Shown here: positions 46,031 through 56,216 of the stretch, in pieces | Layout of the letters: the number at the start of each line of letters is the position of its first letter | Numbering within the stretch: position 1 is the stretch's first letter | DNA from: Marmoricola sp. | GTDB taxonomy: Bacteria; Actinomycetota; Actinomycetes; Propionibacteriales; Nocardioidaceae | Assembly (NCBI GenBank): GCA_025965195.1 | Contig: JAOPXK010000129.1 | Span: 1 to 64,000, forward strand | DNA length: 64,000 nt | Reading direction: 5' to 3' | Notes under the pieces: generated by a model | What the model saw: the letters and a program-made list of their open reading frames with translations, nothing else | What the model was told of the DNA's origin: nothing | The model's database searches: none | Position numbers and translations under genes: made by a program

Positions 46031-47203
46031 GTGCGCTTCCGATCGATCGCTGCTGCCTGCGCTGCTGCAGCCCTCCCGCTGTCGCTCTCGGCCTGCAGCC
46101 TCACCCAGTCCAACAACACCGACGACGCCTCCGGCGGCGGTCCGATCACCGTCAGCTCCACCGACTCGGCGTGCGATGTCTCCTCGACGACCACGCCGTC
46201 GGGCAACCTGGTCTTCCAGGTGAAGAACAGTGGCACGAAGGTCACCGAGTTCTACCTGTACGGCGCGGACGGCCTGCGGATCGTCGGCGAGATCGAGAAC
46301 ATCGGGCCCGGGCTGACACGTCCGCTCGTCGTGAGCGCCGGACCCGGCAAGTACTTCACGGCGTGCAAGCCGGGCATGATCGGCCAGGGCATCCGCGCCG
46401 CCTTCACCGTCACCAACTCCGGCAAGAGCACCGTGATCAAGGGCGTCACCAAGGCGTCGATCAACCGCGCGACGGCGCAGTACGCGGCCTACGTCAAGGA
46501 CCAGTCGAACCAGCTCCTCGACGCGACCCGGGCGTTCGTGACGGCCTACGAGAGCGGTGACCAGGCCAAGGCCCGCGAGCTCTACCCGCTCGGCCGTCAG
46601 CACTACGAGCGCATCGAGCCGGTCGCAGAGTCCTTCGGTGACCTCGACCCCAAGCTCGACCTCCGTGAGGCCGATGTCGAGGCCGGCGCGAAGTGGACGG
46701 GCTGGCACCGGGTGGAGAAGGACCTGTGGCCGCCGGCCACGGGCTACCACGTGCTCAACGCCGCAGGCCGAGCCAAGGTCGGCGGCCAGCTCCTCACCGA
46801 CACGATCGACCTCGACAAGCGGGTGCAGACGACGAAGTACTCCGTCGACCAGATCGGCAACGGCTCCAAGGGTCTCCTCGACGAGGTTGCGACCAGCAAG
46901 ATCACCGGCGAGGAGGACATCTGGTCGCACACCGACCTCTATGACTTCCAGGCCAACATCGACGGCGCCCGGGTTGCCTACGAGGACCTCAAGCCGCTTC
47001 TCGACGTGAAGGACAAGGCCCTGTCCTCCCAGATCGGGGAACGGTTCACTACGCTTCAAACGTTGCTCAACAAGTACAAGGTCGGAGACACGGGTTTCGT
47101 GTTCTACGACAAGGTGACTGAAGCGCAGCGCAAGGAACTGTCCGACGCGGTCAACGCGCTCTCCGAGCCGCTGGCACAAATGACCGGAGCCATCACCCTG
47201 TGA
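46031..47203 (+). CDS. efeO: EfeO iron uptake periplasmic/lipoprotein component
   Basis: Lipobox LSLSAC; cupredoxin-like then M75 domain (YAAYVKDQSNQLLDATRAFVTAYESGDQAKARELYPLGRQHYERIEPVAESFGDLDPKLD; GWHRVEKDLW). Confidence 0.95.
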   Translation: MRFRSIAAACAAAALPLSLSACSLTQSNNTDDASGGGPITVSSTDSACDVSSTTTPSGNLVFQVKNSGTKVTEFYLYGADGLRIVGEIENIGPGLTRPLVVSAGPGKYFTACKPGMIGQGIRAAFTVTNSGKSTVIKGVTKASINRATAQYAAYVKDQSNQLLDATRAFVTAYESGDQAKARELYPLGRQHYERIEPVAESFGDLDPKLDLREADVEAGAKWTGWHRVEKDLWPPATGYHVLNAAGRAKVGGQLLTDTIDLDKRVQTTKYSVDQIGNGSKGLLDEVATSKITGEEDIWSHTDLYDFQANIDGARVAYEDLKPLLDVKDKALSSQIGERFTTLQTLLNKYKVGDTGFVFYDKVTEAQRKELSDAVNALSEPLAQMTGAITL

Positions 47204-48501
47204 CCGATTTCCCCGAGTCCGAGCCCGAGCACACCACCCCCGGGGCATTCTCGCGACGGCGGCTTCTCGGAGTCGCCGGTGTGGGCGCGATCGCCGCAGT
47301 CGGTGTCGGTGCGATCGACGTCGCGCGCCGGGCGGACAAGGACCTGCAGAACCCGCCGGTCACCGTGGTGGCCGACGCCAGCTTCCATGGCGAGCACCAA
47401 GCCGGGATCATCACGCCCGCCCAGGACCGGTTGCACTTCGCGGCGTTCGACATCACCACCGACTCGCGCGCCGAGTTGATCGCCCTGCTCAAGGCCTGGA
47501 CCGATGCTGCTGTCGAGATGACCGAGGGCGTCCCCGTCGGAGGGGACGAGACCCCGCTTCCCTACGACAGTCCCCCGGCCGATTCGGGCGAGGCACTGGG
47601 TCTTCCGGCTTCCAAGCTGACCCTGACGTTCGGCTTCGGCCCAACCATGTTCGAGAAGGACGGCAAGGACAGGTTCGACCTGTTGAGCAAGAAGCCGAAG
47701 GCGCTCCGCGAGCTCCCGCACTTCGCGTCCGACAACCTCGACCCGGCCAAGAGCAACGGCGATCTCTGCATCCAGGCCTGTGCGGATGACCCGCAGGTCG
47801 CCGTACACGCGATCCGGAACCTCGCTCGCATCGGCTTCGGCACGGTCGCGATGCGGTGGGCCCAGCTCGGTTTCGGTCGTACGTCGTCCACCTCGACCGC
47901 CCAGTCCACGCCACGGAACCTCCTCGGCTTCAAGGACGGCACCGCCAACCTGAAGTCCGAGCACGGCGCGGACATCAAGGAGTTCGTCTGGGTGCAGCCC
48001 GGTGTTGACCCCGCCGCCGACTGGCTCGCGCACGGTTCGTTCCTGGTCTGCCGCCGGATCAACATGCAGATCGAGCCCTGGGACCGGACGTCACTGCGTG
48101 AGCAGGAGAACCTCATCGGCCGCGACCGGGCGCATGGCGCTCCGCTCTCGGGCGGCAAGGAGTTCACCGAGCCCAACTTCACGATCGCCGGCACGGACGG
48201 ACCGCTGATCGGACTGGACGCGCACATCCGGCTGGCCCATCCCGACTTCAACAACGGCACCAAGATGCTCCGACGTGGGTACAACTTCACCGACGGCAGT
48301 GACGCTCTCGGACGCCTCGACGCGGGTCTGTTCTTCATCGCCTACGTCAGCGACCCCGACACGCACTACATCCCGATGCAGTCGAAGCTGTCCGCGAAGG
48401 ACGGGTTGATGGAGTACCTCGAACACACCGGGTCGGGCATCTTCGCCGTACCCCCGGGCATCGCCAAGGGCGAGTACGTCGGTCAGTCGCTCTTCACCTG
48501 A
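47200..48501 (+). CDS. efeB: Dyp-type deferrochelatase/peroxidase EfeB (Tat signal)
   Basis: FSRRRLLGVAGVGA leader; GFKDGTANLKSEH; ARIGFGTVAMRWAQLGFGRTSST; Dyp peroxidase signature. Confidence 0.95.
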   Translation: MTDFPESEPEHTTPGAFSRRRLLGVAGVGAIAAVGVGAIDVARRADKDLQNPPVTVVADASFHGEHQAGIITPAQDRLHFAAFDITTDSRAELIALLKAWTDAAVEMTEGVPVGGDETPLPYDSPPADSGEALGLPASKLTLTFGFGPTMFEKDGKDRFDLLSKKPKALRELPHFASDNLDPAKSNGDLCIQACADDPQVAVHAIRNLARIGFGTVAMRWAQLGFGRTSSTSTAQSTPRNLLGFKDGTANLKSEHGADIKEFVWVQPGVDPAADWLAHGSFLVCRRINMQIEPWDRTSLREQENLIGRDRAHGAPLSGGKEFTEPNFTIAGTDGPLIGLDAHIRLAHPDFNNGTKMLRRGYNFTDGSDALGRLDAGLFFIAYVSDPDTHYIPMQSKLSAKDGLMEYLEHTGSGIFAVPPGIAKGEYVGQSLFT

Positions 48502-48505
48502 GCGG

Positions 48506-49660
48506 CTACCTCACTTCGAAGGTGAGACCGGCTTTCTGCAAGCGGGCAAGGAGATTGTCGGCCATCGCCGTGGCCGTGGTGACCTGTCCGGCCGTGGGCG
48601 GGTTGTCGTCGAAGGCCAGGCAGAGCGCCGACTCGGCGAGCATCTTCGACGTCTCGGTGTAACCGGGATCGCCACCGCTCACCAGCGTGTGCACCTTCTG
48701 GCCACCGGCCTCGCCGATGAAGTCGACGGTGAACCAGGACTTCGCGCGCCGCGACTCCGAGGGGCCCTCACCCTGCTTGATCCGCTTCAGCAGGGCCTTG
48801 CGCACCGGCGGCACCTGCGCGGCGATACCGATCGCGGCGGCCCCGACAGCGCCACCGGCCGCGTAGCGCAGCGTCTTCAGACCGGCGTAGTGCGAGTAGC
48901 TGAAGTCGGGACCGTACGACGGCAGGGCGGCCCCTGACCGGGCGACCACGAACGGGTCGATCGTCGGCAGCGGCAGCAGCCAGTAGCCGAGGTCGGAGTC
49001 GCGCTGCGGCTTGCCGGCCTTGGCGCGGGACTTCCGGCCCTCGGGACGGGGCTCGACCTTGCGCCGCGCGATGCTCGCGTCACGCATCTGCTTGGCCCGG
49101 GAGAACGCCGTCATCGCCGAGTGGAACGTGCCGCCGGAAGGCTGCGCACCGGCGCGGACCACGCCACGCACCTTCACAGGCCCGTCGGTCGGGAGCTGCT
49201 GGACGGTGAAGTAGGCACCGAGGTCGTGCGGGATCGAGTCGAAGCCACACGCGTGCACGATCCGGGCGCCGGTCTCGACCGCCTTGGCGTGGTGCTCGAC
49301 ATACATCCGGTCCACGAACTCCGGCTCTCCGGTCAGGTCGACGTAGTCGGTGCCGGCCTCGGCGCACGCGCGGACCAGCGGCTCGCCGTAGAGCAGGTAG
49401 GGCCCCACGGTCGTGATGACGACCTTCGTCGACTCGGCGACCGTCTTCAGCGACTCAGGATCATTCGAGTCGGCGTGCAGCAACGGCAGGTCCGCGAGCG
49501 CGGGGTCGATCTGGGCGAGCCGCGTCCGCACCGCCTCGAGCTTGTCCTGGTTGCGGCCGGCGAGGGCCCAGGAACAGCCTGCGGGGGCGTGTTCGGCGAG
49601 ATAGGCAGCGGTCAGCTCTCCGGTGAACCCGGTGGCGCCAAAGACAACGATGTCAAACAT
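48506..49660 (-). CDS. Saccharopine dehydrogenase-like / trans-acting enoyl reductase family protein
   Basis: MFDIVVFGATGFTGELTAAYLAEHAPAGCSWALAGRNQDKLEAV; YVDLTGEPEFVDRMY; HACGFDSIPHDLG. Confidence 0.9.
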   Translation of the reverse strand: MFDIVVFGATGFTGELTAAYLAEHAPAGCSWALAGRNQDKLEAVRTRLAQIDPALADLPLLHADSNDPESLKTVAESTKVVITTVGPYLLYGEPLVRACAEAGTDYVDLTGEPEFVDRMYVEHHAKAVETGARIVHACGFDSIPHDLGAYFTVQQLPTDGPVKVRGVVRAGAQPSGGTFHSAMTAFSRAKQMRDASIARRKVEPRPEGRKSRAKAGKPQRDSDLGYWLLPLPTIDPFVVARSGAALPSYGPDFSYSHYAGLKTLRYAAGGAVGAAAIGIAAQVPPVRKALLKRIKQGEGPSESRRAKSWFTVDFIGEAGGQKVHTLVSGGDPGYTETSKMLAESALCLAFDDNPPTAGQVTTATAMADNLLARLQKAGLTFEVR

Positions 49661-49712
49661 CCGCCCATGCTCTCGCGTGGAACCTCCAACGGCCACCCCA
49701 CGTCTCATCCTC

Positions 49713-51581
49713 ATGCGTGGGCTGACGAAAGTGATCATGGGTGGCAGCGCCCTGTCAGCGGCCACCGTCGGGGGGCTGCTGGCCGCCGGCGTGTTCGCAA
49801 CAACTGCGGGCGGCGTGCTCGCCGCACCTCCAGCCCACGCTGACTCACTGACCAGCTTCGGTTCCTGCAACGCCCTGCTCAAGTGGTACGTCGACCGGGG
49901 CGTCCAGGATGTCGGTCCCTACGGCTGGGGTGGCCGGAGGGTCTTCGACACGACGCTGTCCAAGGCCGCCGTCCCGGAGCCGGACGCAGCCACCTCGAGC
50001 GAGACCGGCACGAACACCCAGGAGGCCGGCGTCGACGAGCCCGATGTGGCGAAGACCGACGGCCGGTTCGTCGTACGGATGGATGACAGGCTGGACGTGG
50101 TGGTCACCGACGTCAGCGGCGCTGCTCCGCGAGACGTCGGCCACTACACCCTGCCGAAGGGCAGCTGGGGTGGCCAGCTGCTGCTCGTCGGCCACCACGT
50201 CCTGGTCAGCACCTCGACCGGCGGTGGCATCGCCTTCCCCGTGAAGACCGACTCGATCAGCGGCCGGTCACCGATCTATCCGCGGACCCTCACGCAGAGC
50301 CGGCTGGTCGACCTCGACATCAGCGACCCGGCGAACCCGGTGATCGTGGCCGACGACACCTACTCCGGCAGCCAGATCTCACTGAGGCAGTACGGCGACA
50401 CCGTCCGACTGGTCACCTCGACGCCCCGACCGTCGCTCCGTTTCGTGATGCCCGGCACGAACCTGACGACAGCGCAGGCCACGGCGGCCAACCGCGCGGT
50501 GGTCCGCAGGAGCACGATCGACGACTGGTTGCCGAGCGTGACGACCGACGGCGCGACGAAGCCTCTGGTCGACTGCCAGGACGTGATGCATCCACAGGTG
50601 TTCTCCGGCACGGAGACGCTGGCGGTGATCGGGTACGACGTCGGCAACCCGTCCGACCGCTCGAGCGTGGCGATCACCGCCGGTGGCGGGCTCGTCTACT
50701 CCTCCGACCGCCGGCTCTACGTCGCGACGACGACGGATGACGCACCTCCGGTCGAGGAGCTCAGCCGTGCGCCCAGGCCGACGGCTCCACCGGCCGCGGT
50801 GATCACCCAGATCCATGCGTTCAGGCTCGACGGCACCCGGGCGACGTACGTCGGATCCGGGCAGCTGCCCGGCATCGTCAAGGACCGCTGGTCGCTCGAC
50901 GAGCACGCCGGCAAGCTGCGCGTCGCCGTGTCGTACGCCGGACCCAGCGGAGCCGTCGACCAGAACGGCATCGAGGTGCTCTCCGAGGAGGACGGCGCCC
51001 TGGTCGAGACGGGGGCTCTCAGGGGGCTGGGCATCGACGAGAACCTCCAGGCCGTTCGCTGGTTCGACAACCTCGCCGTCCTCGTCACGTTCCGGCAGGT
51101 CGACCCGCTCTACACGATCGACCTGACCGACCAGGACCACCCGAAAGCCCTTGGAGCGTTGAAGATTCCTGGCTACTCCGGCTATCTGCACCCGATCGGG
51201 AGCGATCTGGTCCTCGGCCTCGGCACGAGCTCGTCGGAAGGCGCACCGTCGAGGGCCCAGGCTGCCGTTTTCGACCTCTCGGACCTGGCACACCCGGTCC
51301 GGGTCTCGACGCACGAGTTCGGTGCGAACACCAACCTCAGCGCGGTCGACGATCCCCGCGCCTTCACCTGGCTGGCCGGCACCTCCACCGCGGTGACCAC
51401 CATCCAGGACGCGACCTCACCCGACGGACCCCGGACAGTCGTCCTCCGGGTCGGCGCCGACGGTTCGCTGGACGTCGCGGGGGCGCCGTCGGCCGGTGGG
51501 TACTCGATCCGGGCGTTGCCCCTGCCGGACAACCGGGTCGCGCTGGTCGGCGACAGCGTCAGGCTGATCACGCTCGGCTGA
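49713..51581 (+). CDS. Secreted beta-propeller domain protein
   Basis: Signal peptide ending PAHAD; TQEAGVDEPDVAKTDGRFVVRM; repeated blade-like segments. Confidence 0.8.
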   Translation: MRGLTKVIMGGSALSAATVGGLLAAGVFATTAGGVLAAPPAHADSLTSFGSCNALLKWYVDRGVQDVGPYGWGGRRVFDTTLSKAAVPEPDAATSSETGTNTQEAGVDEPDVAKTDGRFVVRMDDRLDVVVTDVSGAAPRDVGHYTLPKGSWGGQLLLVGHHVLVSTSTGGGIAFPVKTDSISGRSPIYPRTLTQSRLVDLDISDPANPVIVADDTYSGSQISLRQYGDTVRLVTSTPRPSLRFVMPGTNLTTAQATAANRAVVRRSTIDDWLPSVTTDGATKPLVDCQDVMHPQVFSGTETLAVIGYDVGNPSDRSSVAITAGGGLVYSSDRRLYVATTTDDAPPVEELSRAPRPTAPPAAVITQIHAFRLDGTRATYVGSGQLPGIVKDRWSLDEHAGKLRVAVSYAGPSGAVDQNGIEVLSEEDGALVETGALRGLGIDENLQAVRWFDNLAVLVTFRQVDPLYTIDLTDQDHPKALGALKIPGYSGYLHPIGSDLVLGLGTSSSEGAPSRAQAAVFDLSDLAHPVRVSTHEFGANTNLSAVDDPRAFTWLAGTSTAVTTIQDATSPDGPRTVVLRVGADGSLDVAGAPSAGGYSIRALPLPDNRVALVGDSVRLITLG

Positions 51582-51605
51582 TCGGATGCGACGTAGGCTC
51601 GACCC

Positions 51606-51875
51606 ATGTGCCGCAACATCCGAACCCTTCACAACTTCGATCCCCCGGCATCACGCGACGAGGTCCACGCAGCGGCCGTCCAGTACGTCCGCAAGATCAG
51701 TGGGACGACGAAGCCGTCGGCTGCCAACCAGGCCGCGTTCGACCAGGCCGTGGACGAGATCGCCCACATCACCAGGCATCTGCTCGAAGACCTGGTCACC
51801 ACGGCACCGCCGAAGAACCGTGAGGCAGAGGCCGCCAAGGCGCGCGCCCGCGCCGAGCTCCGCTATGCCCGCTGA
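51606..51875 (+). CDS. DUF2277-type small conserved protein
   Basis: MCRNIRTLHNFDPPASRDEVHAAAVQYVRKISGTTKPSAANQAAF. Confidence 0.88.
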   Translation: MCRNIRTLHNFDPPASRDEVHAAAVQYVRKISGTTKPSAANQAAFDQAVDEIAHITRHLLEDLVTTAPPKNREAEAAKARARAELRYAR

Positions 51876-52695
51876 GGTCTCGACGAGCTCGACCACCGAC
51901 TCGCTCGATCTCCTCGGGTCGCGGCGCTTCGTCGCGCTCACCGGTGCCGGTCTCTCGACCGACTCGGGCATCCCCGACTACCGCGGCCCGGGCGCCCCTG
52001 TCCGGATGCCGATGACCTACCAGGAGTTCGTCGCCGGCCCCGAGAGCCAGCAGCGCTACTGGGCCCGCGCCCACGTTGGCTGGTCGCGGATGCGGGACGC
52101 GGAACCCAACGCAGGCCACCTCGCCCTCGCCCGGCTCGGCCACCGACAGCTCGACCTGCTGATCACCCAGAACGTCGACGGCCTGCACGAGCGCGCCGGC
52201 CAGCCCGACGTGATCGCGTTGCACGGCAGGATCTCCGACGTGATCTGCCTGGACTGCCGGGTCGTCTCGGGCCGGCGCCAGATCCAGGCCCAGATGGCCG
52301 CCGCGAACCCGGGCTACGTCGAGACCCACAGCACGTCGCCGGTCAGACCCGACGGTGACGTCGCGCTGGAGAACACGACCGGCTTCGTCGTACCGACCTG
52401 CGCCTGCGGTGGCCGCCTGAAGCCCGACGTGGTCTTCTTCGGGGAGAACGTCCCCAAGGAGCGCGTCGCGCGTTGCCAGGCGGCGGTCGACGCGACCGAG
52501 GCCCTGCTCGTCGCGGGCTCGTCACTGACGGTGATGTCCGGCCTGCGGTTCGTCCGTCAGGCAGCCAGGCGAGGGATCCCGATCGTGATCCTGAACCGGG
52601 GAGTCACCCGCGGAGACGAGTTTGCGACGTACAAGGTCGAAGCCGGGTGCAGCGAGTTCCTCGGCCGGCTCGACCTGACCATGCTGGCGGGCTGA
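51865..52695 (+). CDS. Sir2-family NAD-dependent protein deacetylase
   Basis: FVALTGAGLSTDSGIPDYRG, ITQNVDGLHERAG, LHGRISDVICLDC, PDVVFFGENVP. Confidence 0.95.
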   Translation: MPAEVSTSSTTDSLDLLGSRRFVALTGAGLSTDSGIPDYRGPGAPVRMPMTYQEFVAGPESQQRYWARAHVGWSRMRDAEPNAGHLALARLGHRQLDLLITQNVDGLHERAGQPDVIALHGRISDVICLDCRVVSGRRQIQAQMAAANPGYVETHSTSPVRPDGDVALENTTGFVVPTCACGGRLKPDVVFFGENVPKERVARCQAAVDATEALLVAGSSLTVMSGLRFVRQAARRGIPIVILNRGVTRGDEFATYKVEAGCSEFLGRLDLTMLAG

Positions 52696-52701
52696 CCGAC
52701 G

Positions 52702-53427
52702 TCAGGCCCGGCCCACGAAGATGTGCTCGGCGGCCTCGAGATCGATCTCCGTGGTCTCGCCCGAGCTGCCGACCATGATGCCTTGAAGTGTGGCCGCCGC
52801 GGCCACGATCTCACCGGGCCGGGCGCCCACGCGGCGCAGCGCACCCATCAGCACCTCGTCCTTCTGCATCTCCTCGGAGATCCGGCGGATCCGCACCAGC
52901 ACACCCTCGATGGACGTGCCGACGACGTCGGACAACGCCTCGACGTCGGTCATGAAACCTTCACTGTCGGCGCTCTCGCCGAGCTCGGCGAGACCCGGGA
53001 TCGGGTTGCCGTACGGCGACTCGGTGGGATGCTTGAGGAGCTCGAGCAGCCGGAGCTCGACCGTCTCGCTCATCACGTGCTCCCAGCGGCAGGCCTCCTC
53101 GTGGACGAGCTCCCAGGGCAGCCCGATCACATCGGTCAGCAGCCGCTCGGCGAGCCGGTGCTTGCGCATCACCCGGGTCGCCAGGCTCATCCCCTGGTCC
53201 GTGAGCTGCAGGTGTCGGTCGCCCTCGACCGTGAGCAGGCCGTCGCGTTCCATCCGGGCGACCGTCTGGCTGACTGTCGGGCCGCTCTGGTGCAGACGCT
53301 CGGCAATCCGGGCGCGCAACGGCGTGATGCCCTCCTCGACCAGCTCATAGATCGTGCGGAGGTACATCTCGGTGGTGTCGATCAGGTCGCTCACCCGCCC
53401 ATTGTTGCCCATCAGGCAATTCAGCAT
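52702..53427 (-). CDS. ideR: Iron-dependent transcriptional repressor (DtxR/IdeR)
   Basis: [83 protein letters not shown]. Confidence 0.92.
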   Translation of the reverse strand: MLNCLMGNNGRVSDLIDTTEMYLRTIYELVEEGITPLRARIAERLHQSGPTVSQTVARMERDGLLTVEGDRHLQLTDQGMSLATRVMRKHRLAERLLTDVIGLPWELVHEEACRWEHVMSETVELRLLELLKHPTESPYGNPIPGLAELGESADSEGFMTDVEALSDVVGTSIEGVLVRIRRISEEMQKDEVLMGALRRVGARPGEIVAAAATLQGIMVGSSGETTEIDLEAAEHIFVGRA

Positions 53428-53432
53428 GCAAG

Positions 53433-54182
53433 GTGATGATCGTGGATGAAACCCTGCTGATCGCCCATCGTTTCTGCGGCCCGCCCTCCTCCGGCAACGG
53501 TGGGTACGTCGCGGGTGCTCTCGCCGAGCGCCTCTCCAGTGCGCCAGGTGAGGCAGTCACGGTGTCACTGCGTCACCCGCCGCCGCTCGACGTGCCGATG
53601 GAGGTGATCGTGGTGGACGGGGTGGCAACGCTCTCCCGCGGCGGATCCGTCATCGCGACGGCAGCGATCGCCCAAGCAACCATCGACCCCGTCGAGCCGG
53701 TGTCCTACGACGAGGCGGTCAGCGCAAGCCGGTCCTATCCCGGACTGGCGAACCACCCGTTCCCGACCTGCTTCAGCTGCGGAACCGACCGCACGGACGG
53801 GTTGAGGATCTTCCCGGGGCCGGTCGATCCGGGACCAGGCGGCACAGCGCGGGCGGCCACGCCCTGGACCCCCGACGCGACCATCGCCGGGGCAGATGGG
53901 CAGCAGGCGAGTCTGGCCGCGACCTGGGCGGCGCTGGACTGCTCCGGAGGCTGGGCCGGCGGTGAGCTGACCGGCCGGATGATGGTGCTCGCCCGGATGA
54001 CCGCCATCATCGACGAGCTGCCCCGCATCGGCGAACCCCATGTCGCGATGGGGCAGAAGCTCGGTGAGGATGGCCGCAAGACCATCACCGCGTCCACCCT
54101 GCACGACTCCGATGGGCGGGTGGTGGGACGGGCCGAGCACCTCTGGGTCGCGGTCGACCCCGCGTTGTTCGGACGGGCCTAG
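53433..54182 (+). CDS. Hypothetical protein, possible acyl-CoA thioesterase/hotdog-like
   Basis: Single open frame with a GC-rich codon pattern; [35 protein letters not shown]. Confidence 0.6.
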   Translation: MMIVDETLLIAHRFCGPPSSGNGGYVAGALAERLSSAPGEAVTVSLRHPPPLDVPMEVIVVDGVATLSRGGSVIATAAIAQATIDPVEPVSYDEAVSASRSYPGLANHPFPTCFSCGTDRTDGLRIFPGPVDPGPGGTARAATPWTPDATIAGADGQQASLAATWAALDCSGGWAGGELTGRMMVLARMTAIIDELPRIGEPHVAMGQKLGEDGRKTITASTLHDSDGRVVGRAEHLWVAVDPALFGRA

Positions 54183-54194
54183 CCAGAGCCTGCG

Positions 54195-54635
54195 TCAGTC
54201 GAGCGAGGCGTTGTAGCGAGACAGCCAGCCCACGAAGTCCGACAGGTCGGCCGCCGACCACTCGGCGAGCCGGTCATCGAGGAACTTGCGGCGGTTCCGG
54301 TTCACTGCGTCGAGCCGCGACCGGCCCAGGGCACTGAGCTGCAGGATCGACGCGCGGCCGTCGTTCGGGTCCGGCGTACGGTCGACCAGATCGAGGTCGA
54401 CGAGCTGCTGGACCTGTCGGCTGACGGCACCCTTGTCGATGGCGAAGGTGTCGGCGATCTCGGTGGCCCGCTTGGGCCCCGTGTCGGCGAGGTTGGTCAG
54501 TACGGAGTAGGAGACGGCGTTCAGGTCGGGATGCACGAACTGTGCCCGGAGCACCATCACACGCCGAATCCTGCGGATCAGGACGCCCATCTCGTGTTCG
54601 AGGTCGCGCATGGCGTCGGTTTTGCCTCGCGTCAT
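54195..54635 (-). CDS. MarR-family transcriptional regulator
   Basis: HPDLNAVSYSVLTNLADTGPKRATEIADTFAIDKGAVSRQVQQLVDLDLVDRTPDPNDGRASILQLSALG; start MTRGKTDAMRD preferred. Confidence 0.9.
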   Translation of the reverse strand: MTRGKTDAMRDLEHEMGVLIRRIRRVMVLRAQFVHPDLNAVSYSVLTNLADTGPKRATEIADTFAIDKGAVSRQVQQLVDLDLVDRTPDPNDGRASILQLSALGRSRLDAVNRNRRKFLDDRLAEWSAADLSDFVGWLSRYNASLD

Positions 54636-54681
54636 CGGCTGTCCCGGTTCGTTGCAATCATGGCTGAAGAATACCCAAATA

Positions 54682-54696
54682 GTTGTAAAATACAAC
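54682..54696. promoter_or_regulatory. Putative MarR operator
   Basis: GTTGTA-AAA-TACAAC palindrome upstream of the marR start. Confidence 0.7.
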
Positions 54697-54736
54697 CGGG
54701 TTGTGAAGCGGTCTAGCCCAAGCGTACGCACAGCAG

Positions 54737-54859
54737 CGACCCGCAGGCGTGATGCGGAACATCACTTCGGTGGACGACCGGGTCGCCTGCGGGTCGGGTG
54801 ACTGCTTGTGGATTCGCCAGCAACCGTGCCGGCGGACCGGTGTGCTGCTAGCGAGCAGC
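54737..54859 (+). promoter_or_regulatory. Hairpin-rich leader of MFS gene
   Basis: CGACCCGCAGGCG (54737-54749)/CGCCTGCGGGTCG (54784-54796); GTGATG-CGGAA-CATCAC (54749-54765); GCTGCT-AGCG-AGCAGC (54844-54859). Confidence 0.7.
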
Positions 54860-54975
54860 CACCTCACGCGTCCTAAGAGAAATCATTTCCTGGACCACCT
54901 CCTTTCCCGTGTGCCACAACGGTAAGTCGGGGGGCGGTGGGAATCAATGGGATTGGCTGCGAGACGATCCTCTGC

Positions 54976-56208
54976 ATGAGGGGGATCCTGACCGACATCC
55001 GCCCTCTTCGCGCATCACCGGCCTTCCGGCGACTCTTCTTCGGCAACTCGGTGGGGCAGCTCGGCCAGCAGATGACAGCGGTCACGGTCGCGATCCAGGT
55101 CTATGCGATCAGCCACTCGTCCTTCGCTGTCGGCGTCATTGGCGCGTGCGCGCTCCTGCCGCTCGTCGGGTTCGGGCTGTACGGCGGCGCGATCGCCGAC
55201 GCGATGGACCGTCGCAAGCTCTCCTTGATGGCCTCGGCGCTGGCGTGGTTCTGCTCGGTTGCGCTCGCAGCACAGGGCTTCCTGCACAACCACCACACCT
55301 GGGTCCTCTATGCGGTGACCGCGTTGCAGTCGGCGGCATTCGCACTGAACAGCCCGGCGCGCAACGCGATGATCGCCCGGCTGCTGCCTCGCGAGCTGCT
55401 GCCCGCCGCCTCCGCGCTGAACATGGCGTCGTTCAACCTCGGCTTCACGCTCGGACCGATGCTCGGTGCGCTTGCCACCAAGTTCGGGGGCTACGGGATG
55501 GCGTACGCGATCGACGCGATCACGTTCTCGGCGTCGTACTACGCGCTGCTCCGGCTGCCGAAGATGCCGCCCGAGGGCAAGGTCTCCAGGCCCGGCCTGC
55601 GCTCGGTCTTCGAGGGCCTGCGCTACCTGCGAACCTCACCGAACCTGCGGATGACCTTCATCATCGACCTCTGCGCGATGGTGCTCGCCCAGCCACGGGC
55701 ACTGTTCCCGGCCATGGCCGCGCGCGTGTACAACGCCGGCACCGGAACGGTCGGCCTGCTCCAGTCGGCACCCGCGATGGGCGCACTGGCGGCATTCCTC
55801 TTCTCGGGCTGGGTCTCGCGCGTTCGGCTGCAGGGACTGGCGGTTGTGATCGCGGTCTGTGGCTACGGCCTCGCCGTCGGCTCTGTCGGGATCACGTCCA
55901 TCCTCTGGGTCGGCGTGATCTGCCTGGCCATCTCGGGAGCGTGCGACATGGTGTCGTCGGCGTACCGCTCCACGATCCTGCAGGTGGCCGCGCCCGACGA
56001 GCTGCGCGGCCGGCTGCAAGGAGTGTTCATCGTCGTCGTCGCGGGTGGACCGAGGGCCGGTGACTTCCTGATCGGCTCCGGCGGCTCGACTCTCGGAGAG
56101 CGGGTCGCGCTCATCGCCGGTGGACTCGCCTGTGTCGCCGGCGTGCTGATCGCCGCGTCGCTGCAGCCGAAGTTTCTCAAGTACGACGCACGCCACCCGA
56201 CCCCCTGA
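54976..56208 (+). CDS. MFS transporter
   Basis: LRASPAFRRLFFGNSVGQLGQQMTAVTVAIQVYAIS; multiple TM segments; ATG 54976 preferred. Confidence 0.92.
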   Translation: MRGILTDIRPLRASPAFRRLFFGNSVGQLGQQMTAVTVAIQVYAISHSSFAVGVIGACALLPLVGFGLYGGAIADAMDRRKLSLMASALAWFCSVALAAQGFLHNHHTWVLYAVTALQSAAFALNSPARNAMIARLLPRELLPAASALNMASFNLGFTLGPMLGALATKFGGYGMAYAIDAITFSASYYALLRLPKMPPEGKVSRPGLRSVFEGLRYLRTSPNLRMTFIIDLCAMVLAQPRALFPAMAARVYNAGTGTVGLLQSAPAMGALAAFLFSGWVSRVRLQGLAVVIAVCGYGLAVGSVGITSILWVGVICLAISGACDMVSSAYRSTILQVAAPDELRGRLQGVFIVVVAGGPRAGDFLIGSGGSTLGERVALIAGGLACVAGVLIAASLQPKFLKYDARHPTP

Positions 56209-56216
56209 GCCCGCCG

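Noticed and set aside
45653-47248. 531-aa minus ORF opposite efeO, and similar long antisense ORFs in the window
   Set aside because: Shadow frames of efeU/efeO with no recognisable domain.
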